NCBI GenBank assembly: GCA_028678555.1
Contig: JAJRDF010000099.1
Coordinates: forward strand, 1-5,762
DNA: 5,762 bases
Reading direction: 5' to 3'
Source: Methanomicrobiales archaeon
GTDB lineage: Archaea; Halobacteriota; Methanomicrobia; Methanomicrobiales; JACTUA01
Position numbers and translations under genes: made by a program. Below, piece after piece: positions 1-5,584 of the stretch. A model generated the notes under the pieces. That model ran no database searches. It was not told the DNA's origin and saw only the letters and a program-made list of their open reading frames with translations. Numbering within the stretch: position 1 is the first letter of the stretch; the number at the start of each line of letters is the position of its first letter.

Positions 1-213
1 CCGGGAACCACCGTCATCTGGACCAATGAGGACACCGTTCCCCACCTGCTGGCCTCGGACCCCCATCCGGCCCATACCGGTCTCCCGGAACTGGTCTCTG
101 ACACGCTTTCCCAGGGTGACATGTACCGGTTCACCTTCACGAAAACCGGGAACTACGGGTATCACTGTGACATCCACCCCTCCATGACGGGAACCATCGT
201 GGTCGAGGAGTGA
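1..213 (+). CDS. Cupredoxin (blue-copper) domain protein, 3' end only
   Basis: This is the last 70 codons of a gene that begins before the window; frame 1 is open from base 1 to a TGA at 211-213. The fragment has the late strands of a plastocyanin/amicyanin-type fold. A first copper ligand is likely His15 in the segment NEDTVPH. The C-terminal ligand loop is YHCDIHPSM, giving Cys56, His59 and Met62 in the C-x2-H-x2-M spacing of amicyanin, shorter than the plastocyanin loop. All four expected type 1 copper ligands are therefore present, so the domain should bind copper and could carry electrons outside the membrane. The N-terminus, with any signal peptide or membrane anchor, is not visible, so full length and location are unknown. 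It is separated from the next gene by 126 bases and probably belongs to another transcription unit. The family call is firm; the redox partner is unknown. Confidence 0.9.
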   Translation, partial: PGTTVIWTNEDTVPHLLASDPHPAHTGLPELVSDTLSQGDMYRFTFTKTGNYGYHCDIHPSMTGTIVVEE

Positions 214-230
214 TCTCCTCTCTTTTCCCT
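214..230 (+). terminator. Weak pyrimidine-rich stop signal after cupredoxin gene
   Basis: Directly after the stop codon lies a C/T-rich stretch containing TCTTTTCC. Archaeal termination often relies on short T-runs without a required hairpin. The run here has only four Ts, so this is a tentative call. Confidence 0.25.
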
Positions 231-239
231 GACGATCCC

Positions 240-283
240 ACCGGTCCTCCCGGACTGCAGGAAGGAAACCGGACGGAACCGGT
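240..283 (+). other. Imperfect inverted repeat (hairpin) in the intergenic region
   Basis: The arm at 240-253 pairs with the arm at 269-283. ACCGGT at 240-245 pairs with ACCGGT at 278-283, CC with GG, and CCGG at 250-253 with CCGG at 269-272. This gives about 12 pairs with one bulged A (277), two mismatches and a 15-base loop. It could be a structured 3' end of the cupredoxin transcript or a protein-binding site upstream of the YIP1 gene. Nothing in the sequence decides between these. Confidence 0.4.
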
Positions 284-295
284 CAGAGGCCGCCA

Positions 296-308
296 GAAAA
301 CGTAATAC
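296..308 (+). promoter_or_regulatory. Possible BRE/TATA-like element upstream of the YIP1 operon
   Basis: An A-rich stretch, AGAAAA, is followed by CGTAATAC, the only AT-rich patch between the two genes. Its centre, near 304, would put transcription start around 330, about ten bases before the ATG at 340. The match to the archaeal TATA consensus is poor, so the site is tentative. Confidence 0.3.
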
Positions 309-339
309 TGCAGAGCGTCCACCTTAGGGATGAAGAGCC

Positions 340-984
340 ATGGCATTCCCCCTCATGAGCCTGCTGGTGAACCCGAATGCCTTTTTCTCCCGGGATTCTT
401 CCGAATGGGAATCGCTGCGTGTTCCGGCCCTTATTGTCCTGGCCGCGGCCATCATGGCCGGAGCCACGGCATACCTCACCACGGATCTGGTGGCCGGGAT
501 CATGCCCTCCGACGTACAGGCGTACCAGGGAGTGATGGGCATCGTTGGAACGATCGGTGCCGTAGTCATAACCTTCCTGATCTGGGTGGTCTGGTCGGCG
601 GTCTTCTTTGTCATCTCCCTGTTCTTCCAGGGGCAGGGCACCTTCCGGCGGATCCTGGCGGTCACCGGGTACGGGTACCTGCCCATCCTCATCGGCAGTG
701 TCATTTCCTTCGTGATCTTCTGGATCTTCAGCCCGGCGATCCACGTATCCCCGGTGACCGACGTGCAGGAGATCCAGGCGGCGGTCATGGCCCTCATGCA
801 CCAGCCGGTGATGATCCTCGTCTCCGTCCTGGGCATCATCTTTCTATTGTGGGCGGCGAACATCTGGATCTTCGGCATCCGGTACGCCCGGGTCATCTCG
901 CTGCGGGATGCGGCCATCACCGTCGGGGTCCCGGTGGCCCTGTACGTGATCGCCACCGTCTGGAACATGGGGGTGGTCTCATGA
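340..984 (+). CDS. YIP1 family integral membrane protein
   Basis: The product is 214 residues and strongly hydrophobic. It has about five predicted membrane helices, near residues 27-48, 68-97, 113-133, 155-179 and 188-210. The N-terminal NPNAFF segment before the first helix is typical of the archaeal and bacterial YIP1 family (Pfam Yip1, PF04893), as are the five helices and the length. The biochemical role of prokaryotic YIP1 proteins is not established; eukaryotic relatives work in membrane trafficking. The ATG at 340 is chosen because the MAFPLMSLLVNPNAFF start fits the family. The ribosome site before it is weak (GGGATGA at 327-333), consistent with a short leader. Its stop overlaps the next start as ATGA at 981-984, so it heads a coupled operon with a secreted Ig-like protein and an ABC transporter. 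This suggests it is a membrane partner of that transporter (inference). Family call is good; function unknown. Confidence 0.85.
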   Translation: MAFPLMSLLVNPNAFFSRDSSEWESLRVPALIVLAAAIMAGATAYLTTDLVAGIMPSDVQAYQGVMGIVGTIGAVVITFLIWVVWSAVFFVISLFFQGQGTFRRILAVTGYGYLPILIGSVISFVIFWIFSPAIHVSPVTDVQEIQAAVMALMHQPVMILVSVLGIIFLLWAANIWIFGIRYARVISLRDAAITVGVPVALYVIATVWNMGVVS

Positions 985-2108
985 AGGCCGCGTGGATCCT
1001 CCTCATTCTCCTGGCATCAGCCATCCTCTGCACACCCGTGGCTGCGGAGGAGACCGGCCCCCGCCTCATCGTCTCGGAGTACCGCCTGGACCCGCAGGTG
1101 CTGATGAAGGGAGACGTGGGGGTGCTCACCATCCGGCTCACGAATACCGGGCCGGATCCTGCCACCATCAACAGCGCCCGGGTGAACGGCGTGGAGGTGA
1201 CGGTGAAGCAGAACCCGTACACGGACGTGCTGTCCCTGGGATCCGGGGATTCCATCACGTTCACCTACACGGTATACACGGAAGCCCCGGATGGCCTCTA
1301 CTACGTCAAGTTCACGGTGGACTACCGGGAAGGCGGCCAGCTCCGGTACGCCATCCCCGTGGAGGTGGATTCCACCTCCCTCCGGATCACCGTCGTGGAG
1401 ACCCCGGCCGCCCTGGCCCAGGGAATGAAGGGCACCTACCAGGTGGTGGTGGGGAACCCCAGGCCCAACGCAGCCAGCGCGGTGACGGTGACCCCCGAGG
1501 GGGAGGGGTTCGTGGTGACCCCCTCCAGTTCCTTTGTCGGGACCCTGGAACCGGACGCCCAGTCCACCATTCCCTTCATGGTCACCCCGCTCCGGCAGTC
1601 CTTCATCCGGTTCCGGGTCAATTACCGGAACGGGATCAATGCCCATACCGCCACCGTCACCCTCCCCCTGGACCCCTCGGAGAACCGTTTTACCCCCGAG
1701 CTGGCCCTGACAGGGATCCGGGTCACAGCAGGGCCGGGCTACCTGAGAATCTCGGGGAACGTGACGAACGTGGGGCTTGACGATGCCCGGGCCATCACCC
1801 TGACCACCGGAGGGGAAGCCACCCCCGCCGATCCCTTCCGGGTCTTCACCGCCGGGGTGCTGGAACCCGACAGGAGCACTCCCTTTGAGGTCACCTTCCG
1901 TGCCCATACGTCGGTCTCCCGGGTGCCGATCCTCCTCTCGTTCAAGGACGCCCAGGGCACCACCTACACGGACAGCATGGACGTGGAGTTCGACCGGCAG
2001 GCCCTGGCAGAACAGGCCAGCGAACCCACCCGGTTCATCATGCTGCTGGTCTGGATGCTGGTCATCGTCCTGGCTGCCGTCATCATCTATGCATGGAGAA
2101 AGGGGTGA
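981..2108 (+). CDS. Exported Ig-like-domain protein with C-terminal membrane anchor (COG1361/S-layer-like)
   Basis: The 375-residue product starts with a Sec signal peptide: a Lys at residue 2, a hydrophobic core at about 4-18, and a likely cut after VAA at residue 22. The body is rich in beta strands, Val and Thr. It reads as about three tandem Ig-like/CARDB-like modules (roughly 28-129, 135-230 and 240-337), seen in repeating phrases such as IRLTNTG, VVVGNPRPN and GNVTNVG. A single membrane helix spans about 352-371, followed by the short basic tail AWRKG, so the protein should sit outside the cell and be anchored by its C-terminus. Archaeal COG1361 proteins have this build and often lie beside MacB-like transporters. 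It may act as an extracytoplasmic adaptor, loosely analogous to MacA, though it has no visible MacA homology (inference). The start is set by the ATGA overlap with the YIP1 gene. Open sequence upstream in the same frame (330-980) is a shadow of YIP1. Confidence 0.88.
   Translation: MKAAWILLILLASAILCTPVAAEETGPRLIVSEYRLDPQVLMKGDVGVLTIRLTNTGPDPATINSARVNGVEVTVKQNPYTDVLSLGSGDSITFTYTVYTEAPDGLYYVKFTVDYREGGQLRYAIPVEVDSTSLRITVVETPAALAQGMKGTYQVVVGNPRPNAASAVTVTPEGEGFVVTPSSSFVGTLEPDAQSTIPFMVTPLRQSFIRFRVNYRNGINAHTATVTLPLDPSENRFTPELALTGIRVTAGPGYLRISGNVTNVGLDDARAITLTTGGEATPADPFRVFTAGVLEPDRSTPFEVTFRAHTSVSRVPILLSFKDAQGTTYTDSMDVEFDRQALAEQASEPTRFIMLLVWMLVIVLAAVIIYAWRKG
2095..2098 (+). promoter_or_regulatory. 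Shine-Dalgarno site deciding the ABC ATPase start
   Basis: GGAG lies six bases before the GTG at 2105, inside the last codons of the preceding gene. The alternative in-frame ATG at 2093 has no such site before it. This supports GTG 2105 as the start. Confidence 0.6.
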
Positions 2109-2812
2109 ACCCGAGCGGGAAGAGCGGTGGACCCCTGATCCGGCTGGCTGACGTCACCAAGGTGTATCCGCTGCCGGCCGGGGATGTCACCGCCATTGAC
2201 CACCTCTCCCTTGAGGTGGAGCACGGGGACTTCGTGGCAGTGATGGGTGTCTCCGGGTCAGGGAAATCCACGCTCCTCAACCTGATCGGGTGCCTGGATG
2301 TACCCACGTCGGGTGACCTGTTCCTGAACGGCGTGAATATCCGGAATCTCGCCGATGATCCCCTCACCGAACTCCGGAGGGACACCATCGGCTTCGTCTT
2401 CCAGCAGTTCAACCTGATCCCCCTGCTCACCGCCTATGAGAACGTGGAGTTCCCCCTGATCCTGTCACAGGGAAGAGACGGGGGACCGGGCCCGGGGGAG
2501 ATCGCGAACCGGTGCCGGGCAGTCCTTTCCTCCGTGGGCCTGGATGAGAGCCTGGCCACCCACACACCGTCAGAGCTCTCCGGGGGGCAGCAGCAGCGGG
2601 TGGCCATCGCGCGGGCCCTTGTGAACGATCCGGACATCCTTCTCTGCGACGAACCCACCGGGAACCTGGACACCCGCACCGGGACCACCATCATGGAGCT
2701 CCTGGCAGAGATGAACCGGGCAGGGAAGACCATCATCATGGTCACCCATGATCAGCGGGTGGCAGGATATGCCCGCCGCCGGATCGAGCTCGTCGACGGG
2801 AGGCTCGCGTGA
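2105..2812 (+). CDS. ABC transporter ATP-binding protein, LolD/MacB type
   Basis: This cytoplasmic ATPase drives the permease encoded next. Numbered from the GTG start (235 residues), the motifs are complete: Walker A GVSGSGKST at 48-56, Q-loop in FVFQQFN near 100, signature LSGGQQQR at 158-165, Walker B ILLCDEP at 178-184 with catalytic Glu183, D-loop NLD at 187-189 and switch His215 in VTHD. The length and the FVFQQFNLIP and CDEPTGNLD wording are typical of the LolD/MacB/FtsE-like mechanotransmission class, which is not an ordinary importer class. GTG 2105 is preferred over ATG 2093. It has a GGAG site at the right spacing and makes a 4-base GTGA overlap with the upstream stop, the same arrangement as at the ABC-permease junction. 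The ATG would add four residues. The substrate cannot be read from the sequence. Family and activity are near certain. Confidence 0.95.
   Translation: MNPSGKSGGPLIRLADVTKVYPLPAGDVTAIDHLSLEVEHGDFVAVMGVSGSGKSTLLNLIGCLDVPTSGDLFLNGVNIRNLADDPLTELRRDTIGFVFQQFNLIPLLTAYENVEFPLILSQGRDGGPGPGEIANRCRAVLSSVGLDESLATHTPSELSGGQQQRVAIARALVNDPDILLCDEPTGNLDTRTGTTIMELLAEMNRAGKTIIMVTHDQRVAGYARRRIELVDGRLA
2798..2803 (+). promoter_or_regulatory. Shine-Dalgarno site for the permease
   Basis: GGGAGG lies five bases before the GTG at 2809 and inside the ATPase gene. It supports the GTG start and translational coupling through the GTGA overlap. Confidence 0.65.
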
Positions 2813-3978
2813 TCCTCTTCGATTATGCCCGGCGGAACATCCGGCTCCACTGGTTCCGGTCGTTTCTTGCGGTCATCGGGATCGTCATCGGGGTCGTGGC
2901 CATCTCCTCCATGGGTGTCCTGGGGAACAGCCTGGTCCTCTCCATCTCCGACTCCCTCACCACCGTCGGGGATACCATCGTCGTGTACCCCCAGTCCGGC
3001 GCAGGACCCATGGGAGGGGGAGGGGGCGGGACCACCAGCTTCCAGATAACCCAGCGGCAGGTGGACCAGATCACCCGGGCTGTCGGCACCAACCTGGTCA
3101 TCCCGGTCCACACGGGGGCTGACCGGGTTATCATGGGCAAGGAGAACCAGGCTGTCTCCCTCTATGGCATGGACCCGGCCGATATCCCCGAAATCCTGGA
3201 GCTGGAGGACGGCATCTTCCTCCGGTCCACCACGGGGGCCATGGCAGGGAAGCGCCTCGCAGAGGAGTTCGACCTGAACGTGGGCTCCACCGTCGTGATC
3301 GGTGAAGACGGGGAGCGGGTGCGGATTGTCGGCATCCTGAAGGAGCGGGGGATCGGGTTCGACATCAACCCGGATTATGCCCTGGTGGTCTCCGACCGGT
3401 GGTTCGAGTCCACGTACGGGGAGGAGGGCTACAATATGGTGGTGGTGAAGGTGGAGGACCTGGAGGAGATCGATGCGGTGAAGACCGCCATTGAGGATGC
3501 CCTGAACCGGCGCACCGACGTGGTGACCGTGCTCGACACCCGCGCGATCCTCCAGACAATCCTCGATGCCTTCAACAACATTTCCACCTTCACGACGGCG
3601 ATTGGCGGCATCTCCCTGATCGTGGCCGGTGTCTCCATCCTGAACGTGATGATGATGTCGGTGACAGAGCGGACCCGGGAGATCGGCATCATCCGGTCCA
3701 TCGGCGCGAAAAGGCGGGAGGTGATGCGGATCTTCCTCTACGAGGCCCTGGTCCTGGGGCTCATCGGGGCCGGGATCGGGGGGGTCCTCTCCTTCGGCGG
3801 AGCGTTCCTGGCAGTCTCCGTCATGCTCCAGTCCACCACCTACCTCTTTGTCCCCTCGAGCCTCGTCTACATCCTCTACGGGATGCTCTTCGGGATCGGG
3901 ACAAGCCTCCTCTCAGGCCTCTACCCGGCCTGGCGGGCAGCCAACCTGAACCCCATCGAAGCCCTCCGGCACGATTGA
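2809..3978 (+). CDS. ABC transporter permease, MacB/FtsX family
   Basis: The 389-residue product has the MacB layout. A first helix lies at about 17-39, a large outside domain at about 40-260 (MacB periplasmic-like core), and three more helices near 261-285, 309-337 and 350-373. After helix 2 comes the conserved TERTREIGIIRSIGAKRREV segment (286-305), the FtsX-family coupling region that meets the ATPase. The C-terminus PAWRAANLNPIEALR is also typical of the family. Two copies would form the membrane part of a transporter with two ATPases. MacB-type systems move substrates on the outer face or transmit force rather than pump through a channel (family knowledge). An uninterrupted run of six glycines at 69-74 lies in the outside domain, in a variable part of the family, and is encoded by a G-rich tract. 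The GTG start overlaps the ATPase stop as GTGA. The last codons and stop are repeated twice downstream. Substrate unknown. Confidence 0.94.
   Translation: MILFDYARRNIRLHWFRSFLAVIGIVIGVVAISSMGVLGNSLVLSISDSLTTVGDTIVVYPQSGAGPMGGGGGGTTSFQITQRQVDQITRAVGTNLVIPVHTGADRVIMGKENQAVSLYGMDPADIPEILELEDGIFLRSTTGAMAGKRLAEEFDLNVGSTVVIGEDGERVRIVGILKERGIGFDINPDYALVVSDRWFESTYGEEGYNMVVVKVEDLEEIDAVKTAIEDALNRRTDVVTVLDTRAILQTILDAFNNISTFTTAIGGISLIVAGVSILNVMMMSVTERTREIGIIRSIGAKRREVMRIFLYEALVLGLIGAGIGGVLSFGGAFLAVSVMLQSTTYLFVPSSLVYILYGMLFGIGTSLLSGLYPAWRAANLNPIEALRHD
3012..3030 (+). other. Potential G-quadruplex tract inside the permease gene
   Basis: Four G-runs of 3, 5, 5 and 3 bases are separated by single bases (A, A, C) on the coding strand. 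This fits the strict quadruplex pattern with one-base loops. It encodes most of the MGGGGGG segment of the outside domain. Folding in the cell is not shown. Confidence 0.6.
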
Positions 3979-4059
3979 GGGCGCGGGGGGGCCCTCTGCG
4001 AAGCCCTCCGGCACGATTGAGGGCGCGGGGCCCTCTGCGAAGCCCTCCGGCACGACTGA
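3957..4059 (+). repeat. Three tandem copies of the permease 3' end, including its stop
   Basis: A 22-base core begins at 3957, 3999 and 4038. It carries the codons for EALRHD plus TGA. Copies 1 and 2 are identical; copy 3 differs by one base, T to C, which turns GAT into GAC and still reads Asp. The linkers are 20 and 17 bases and differ only by three Gs in a G-run. The periods (42 and 39) are both multiples of three, so all three TGA stops (3976, 4018, 4057) lie in the permease frame, with no other stop between them. Copy 1 is the real gene end; copies 2 and 3 are noncoding unless stops are read through. The pattern suggests tandem duplication followed by slippage in the G-run. Confidence 0.9.
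3977..4035 (+). terminator. Two GC-rich hairpins after the ABC operon, possible 3'-end structure
   Basis: In each linker GAGGGC pairs with GCCCTC: 3977-3982 with 3991-3996 (8-base loop), and 4019-4024 with 4030-4035 (5-base loop). Each GAGGGC can instead pair with the GCCCTC of the repeat core before it (3961-3966 or 4003-4008), so two alternative folds exist. No T-run follows directly, so this may be a transcript-stabilising or processing structure rather than a simple terminator. Confidence 0.4.
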
Positions 4060-4072
4060 AAACCGGTCCTGA

Positions 4073-4098
4073 CCCCCCCTCGTTCTCTTCCTATTCAT
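4073..4098 (+). terminator. Pyrimidine-rich tract, possible operon terminator
   Basis: A run of seven Cs is followed by a C/T-rich stretch (TCGTTCTCTTCCTATTC) after the tandem repeats. It could complete termination of the ABC operon before the trpB promoter. The Ts are scattered rather than in one run, so this is tentative. Confidence 0.3.
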
Positions 4099-4114
4099 TG
4101 ACTGACACTTTCAT

Positions 4115-4133
4115 ACCACAATGTATATTTATG
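4115..4133 (+). promoter_or_regulatory. Archaeal BRE/TATA promoter of trpB
   Basis: TGTATATTTATG, preceded by CCACAA, is the clearest AT-rich box in an otherwise GC-rich region. Its centre near 4127 is about 27 bases before the ATG at 4155, the usual TATA-to-start distance in archaea. Transcription would then begin at or next to the start codon. Confidence 0.6.
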
Positions 4134-4154
4134 TGCATCACCCATCTCTCCGGC

Positions 4155-5513
4155 ATGCAGATCAAGTATCAGCTTGAGGAGGAGCAGATCCCGAAGCGGT
4201 GGTACAACATCCAGGCGGATCTGCCGACCCCCCTGGACCCGGTGTACAGCCCCCAGACCCTGAAGCCCGTGACCCCCGAGGAGCTCAACGTGATCTTCCC
4301 CATGGCCCTTATCGGCCAGGAGGTCTCGCAGGAGCGGTACATCGATATCCCTGAGGAGGTCCGGGAGATCTACCGGTACTGGCGCCCGAGCCCCCTCTGC
4401 CGTGCGCGGCGGCTGGAGGAGCAGCTGAAGACCCCGGCAAAGATCTACTACAAGTACGAGGGGGTTTCCCCGCCGGGGAGCCACAAACCCAACACAGCGG
4501 TGCCGCAGGCCTACTACAACATGAAGGAAGGGATCACCCGCCTCGCCACCGAGACGGGGGCCGGGCAGTGGGGATCAGCCCTCGCCTTTGCCACCGCCCT
4601 CTTCGACATGAAGTGCACGGTGTACATGGTCCGGTCCAGCTACTTTGAGAAGCCCTACCGGAAGTCCATGATGCAGACCTGGGGCGCGGAGTGCATCCCC
4701 AGCCCCTCGGAGAAGACCCAGGTGGGAAAGGCAATGCTTGCAAAGGATCCGAAGACCCCGGGCTCCCTAGGCATGGCCATCTCCGAGGCGGTGGAGGATG
4801 CGGCCACCCACGATGACACCAACTACTCCCTGGGCTCGGTGCTGAACCATGTCTGCCTGCACCAGACTGTCATCGGCCAGGAGTCGATGGAGCAGTTCAA
4901 GCAGGCGGGGGACCAGCCGGACATCATCGTCGGCTGCGTGGGCGGCGGTTCCAACATGGCAGGGATCTCCTTCCCGTACCTGGGCGAGAAGCTCCGGGGC
5001 AAGCGGAAGGACCTGCGGGCAATCGCCGTGGAACCCTCCTCGTGCCCCACCCTCACGAAGGGTATCTATGCGTACGATTACGGTGACACGGCGGGGATCG
5101 GCCCAATCGCAAAGATGTACACCCTTGGCCACGACTTTGTCCCGCCCGCCATCCACGCCGGCGGCCTGCGCTACCACGGGGACTCCCCCATCGTCTCCCG
5201 GCTCGTCCGGGACAAGGTGATGGAGGCAGTGGCGGTGCACCAGACCGAGGTCTTCCAGGCGGCCGTCACCTTTGCCCGGAGCGAGGGGATCATCCCGGCC
5301 CCCGAGTCCGCCCACGCCATCCGGGTGGTCATCGACGAGGCACTCAAGTGCCGCACGACGAACGAGAAGAAGACGATCCTCTTCAACCTCTCCGGCCACG
5401 GCAACCTGGATCTCGCCGCCTACGACGACTACTTTGCCGGGAAACTCTCGGACTTCGAGTACCCGGACAGCAAGATCGCGGAGTCCCTCACCCGCCTCCC
5501 GAAGGTCGGGTGA
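4155..5513 (+). CDS. trpB: Tryptophan synthase beta chain, TrpB2 type (PLP enzyme)
   Basis: The 452-residue cytoplasmic enzyme should join indole and L-serine to give L-tryptophan using pyridoxal phosphate. Visible landmarks are the PLP Schiff-base Lys111 in GSHKPN, the ETGAGQWG motif with catalytic Glu133, the phosphate-binding loop GGGSN at 263-267, and the C-terminal NLSGHGNLD near 411-419. Trp in ETGAGQWG, where classical TrpB1 has His, together with the longer N-terminus and the RPSPL segment (77-81), marks the TrpB2 subgroup. TrpB2 proteins often lack the usual TrpA contacts and may act alone on free indole or phosphoserine (family knowledge). No trpA or other trp gene is adjacent here. 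ATG 4155 is chosen because MQIKYQ begins the family sequence and the TATA box fits it. The frame stays open to 3975, but those 60 codons cross the repeat and the promoter and look noncoding. No Shine-Dalgarno site precedes the ATG. Confidence 0.95.
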   Translation: MQIKYQLEEEQIPKRWYNIQADLPTPLDPVYSPQTLKPVTPEELNVIFPMALIGQEVSQERYIDIPEEVREIYRYWRPSPLCRARRLEEQLKTPAKIYYKYEGVSPPGSHKPNTAVPQAYYNMKEGITRLATETGAGQWGSALAFATALFDMKCTVYMVRSSYFEKPYRKSMMQTWGAECIPSPSEKTQVGKAMLAKDPKTPGSLGMAISEAVEDAATHDDTNYSLGSVLNHVCLHQTVIGQESMEQFKQAGDQPDIIVGCVGGGSNMAGISFPYLGEKLRGKRKDLRAIAVEPSSCPTLTKGIYAYDYGDTAGIGPIAKMYTLGHDFVPPAIHAGGLRYHGDSPIVSRLVRDKVMEAVAVHQTEVFQAAVTFARSEGIIPAPESAHAIRVVIDEALKCRTTNEKKTILFNLSGHGNLDLAAYDDYFAGKLSDFEYPDSKIAESLTRLPKVG

Positions 5514-5518
5514 CATCT

Positions 5519-5542
5519 CCCTATTTTTCCCGGCCATCCGGG
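5519..5542 (+). terminator. T-run and small hairpin after trpB
   Basis: CTATTTTT at 5521-5528 starts eight bases after the trpB stop and fits an archaeal T-run terminator. It is followed by CCCGG (5529-5533) and CCGGG (5538-5542), a 5-pair stem with a 4-base loop. The hairpin follows the Ts, the reverse of the bacterial order. Confidence 0.45.
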
Positions 5543-5556
5543 CTCACCTATATCTC
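5543..5556 (+). promoter_or_regulatory. TATA-like box before the ADP-ribosylglycohydrolase gene
   Basis: CACCTATATCTC has its centre near 5551, 34 bases before the ATG at 5585. This would give a leader of under ten bases. It suggests the downstream gene has its own promoter. The box is short, so confidence is moderate. Confidence 0.45.
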
Positions 5557-5584
5557 TCCGCCTTCCGACAGTACCACTGTGTCC

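Noticed and set aside
256..314. Pair of CTGCAG palindromes at 256 and 309 as a regulator site
   Set aside because: Six-base palindromes are common by chance, and the flanking bases do not extend the match convincingly.
330..980. Long open + frame upstream of and continuous with the Ig-like protein gene
   Set aside because: It overlaps the whole YIP1 gene in another frame. Its translation is rich in Gly, His, Arg and Pro, and the signal peptide begins cleanly at 981, so it is a high-GC shadow.
1017..1907. Long open frame on the minus strand (296 codons)
   Set aside because: It is antisense to the Ig-like protein gene, has biased Gly/His/Asp composition, shows no recognisable domain, and owes its length to high GC codon use on the + strand.
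2093..2104. ATG at 2093 as the ATPase start
   Set aside because: It has no Shine-Dalgarno site and makes a 16-base overlap, whereas GTG 2105 has GGAG at good spacing and the same GTGA overlap as the next junction. It remains possible.
3957..4059. CRISPR-like array
   Set aside because: There are only three copies. The linkers are near-identical rather than unique spacers, the unit derives from the permease gene end, and no cas gene is nearby.
4767..5537. Long minus-strand open frame opposite trpB (256 codons)
   Set aside because: It is a mirror of a well-conserved PLP enzyme gene, with no recognised motif of its own and low-complexity composition.
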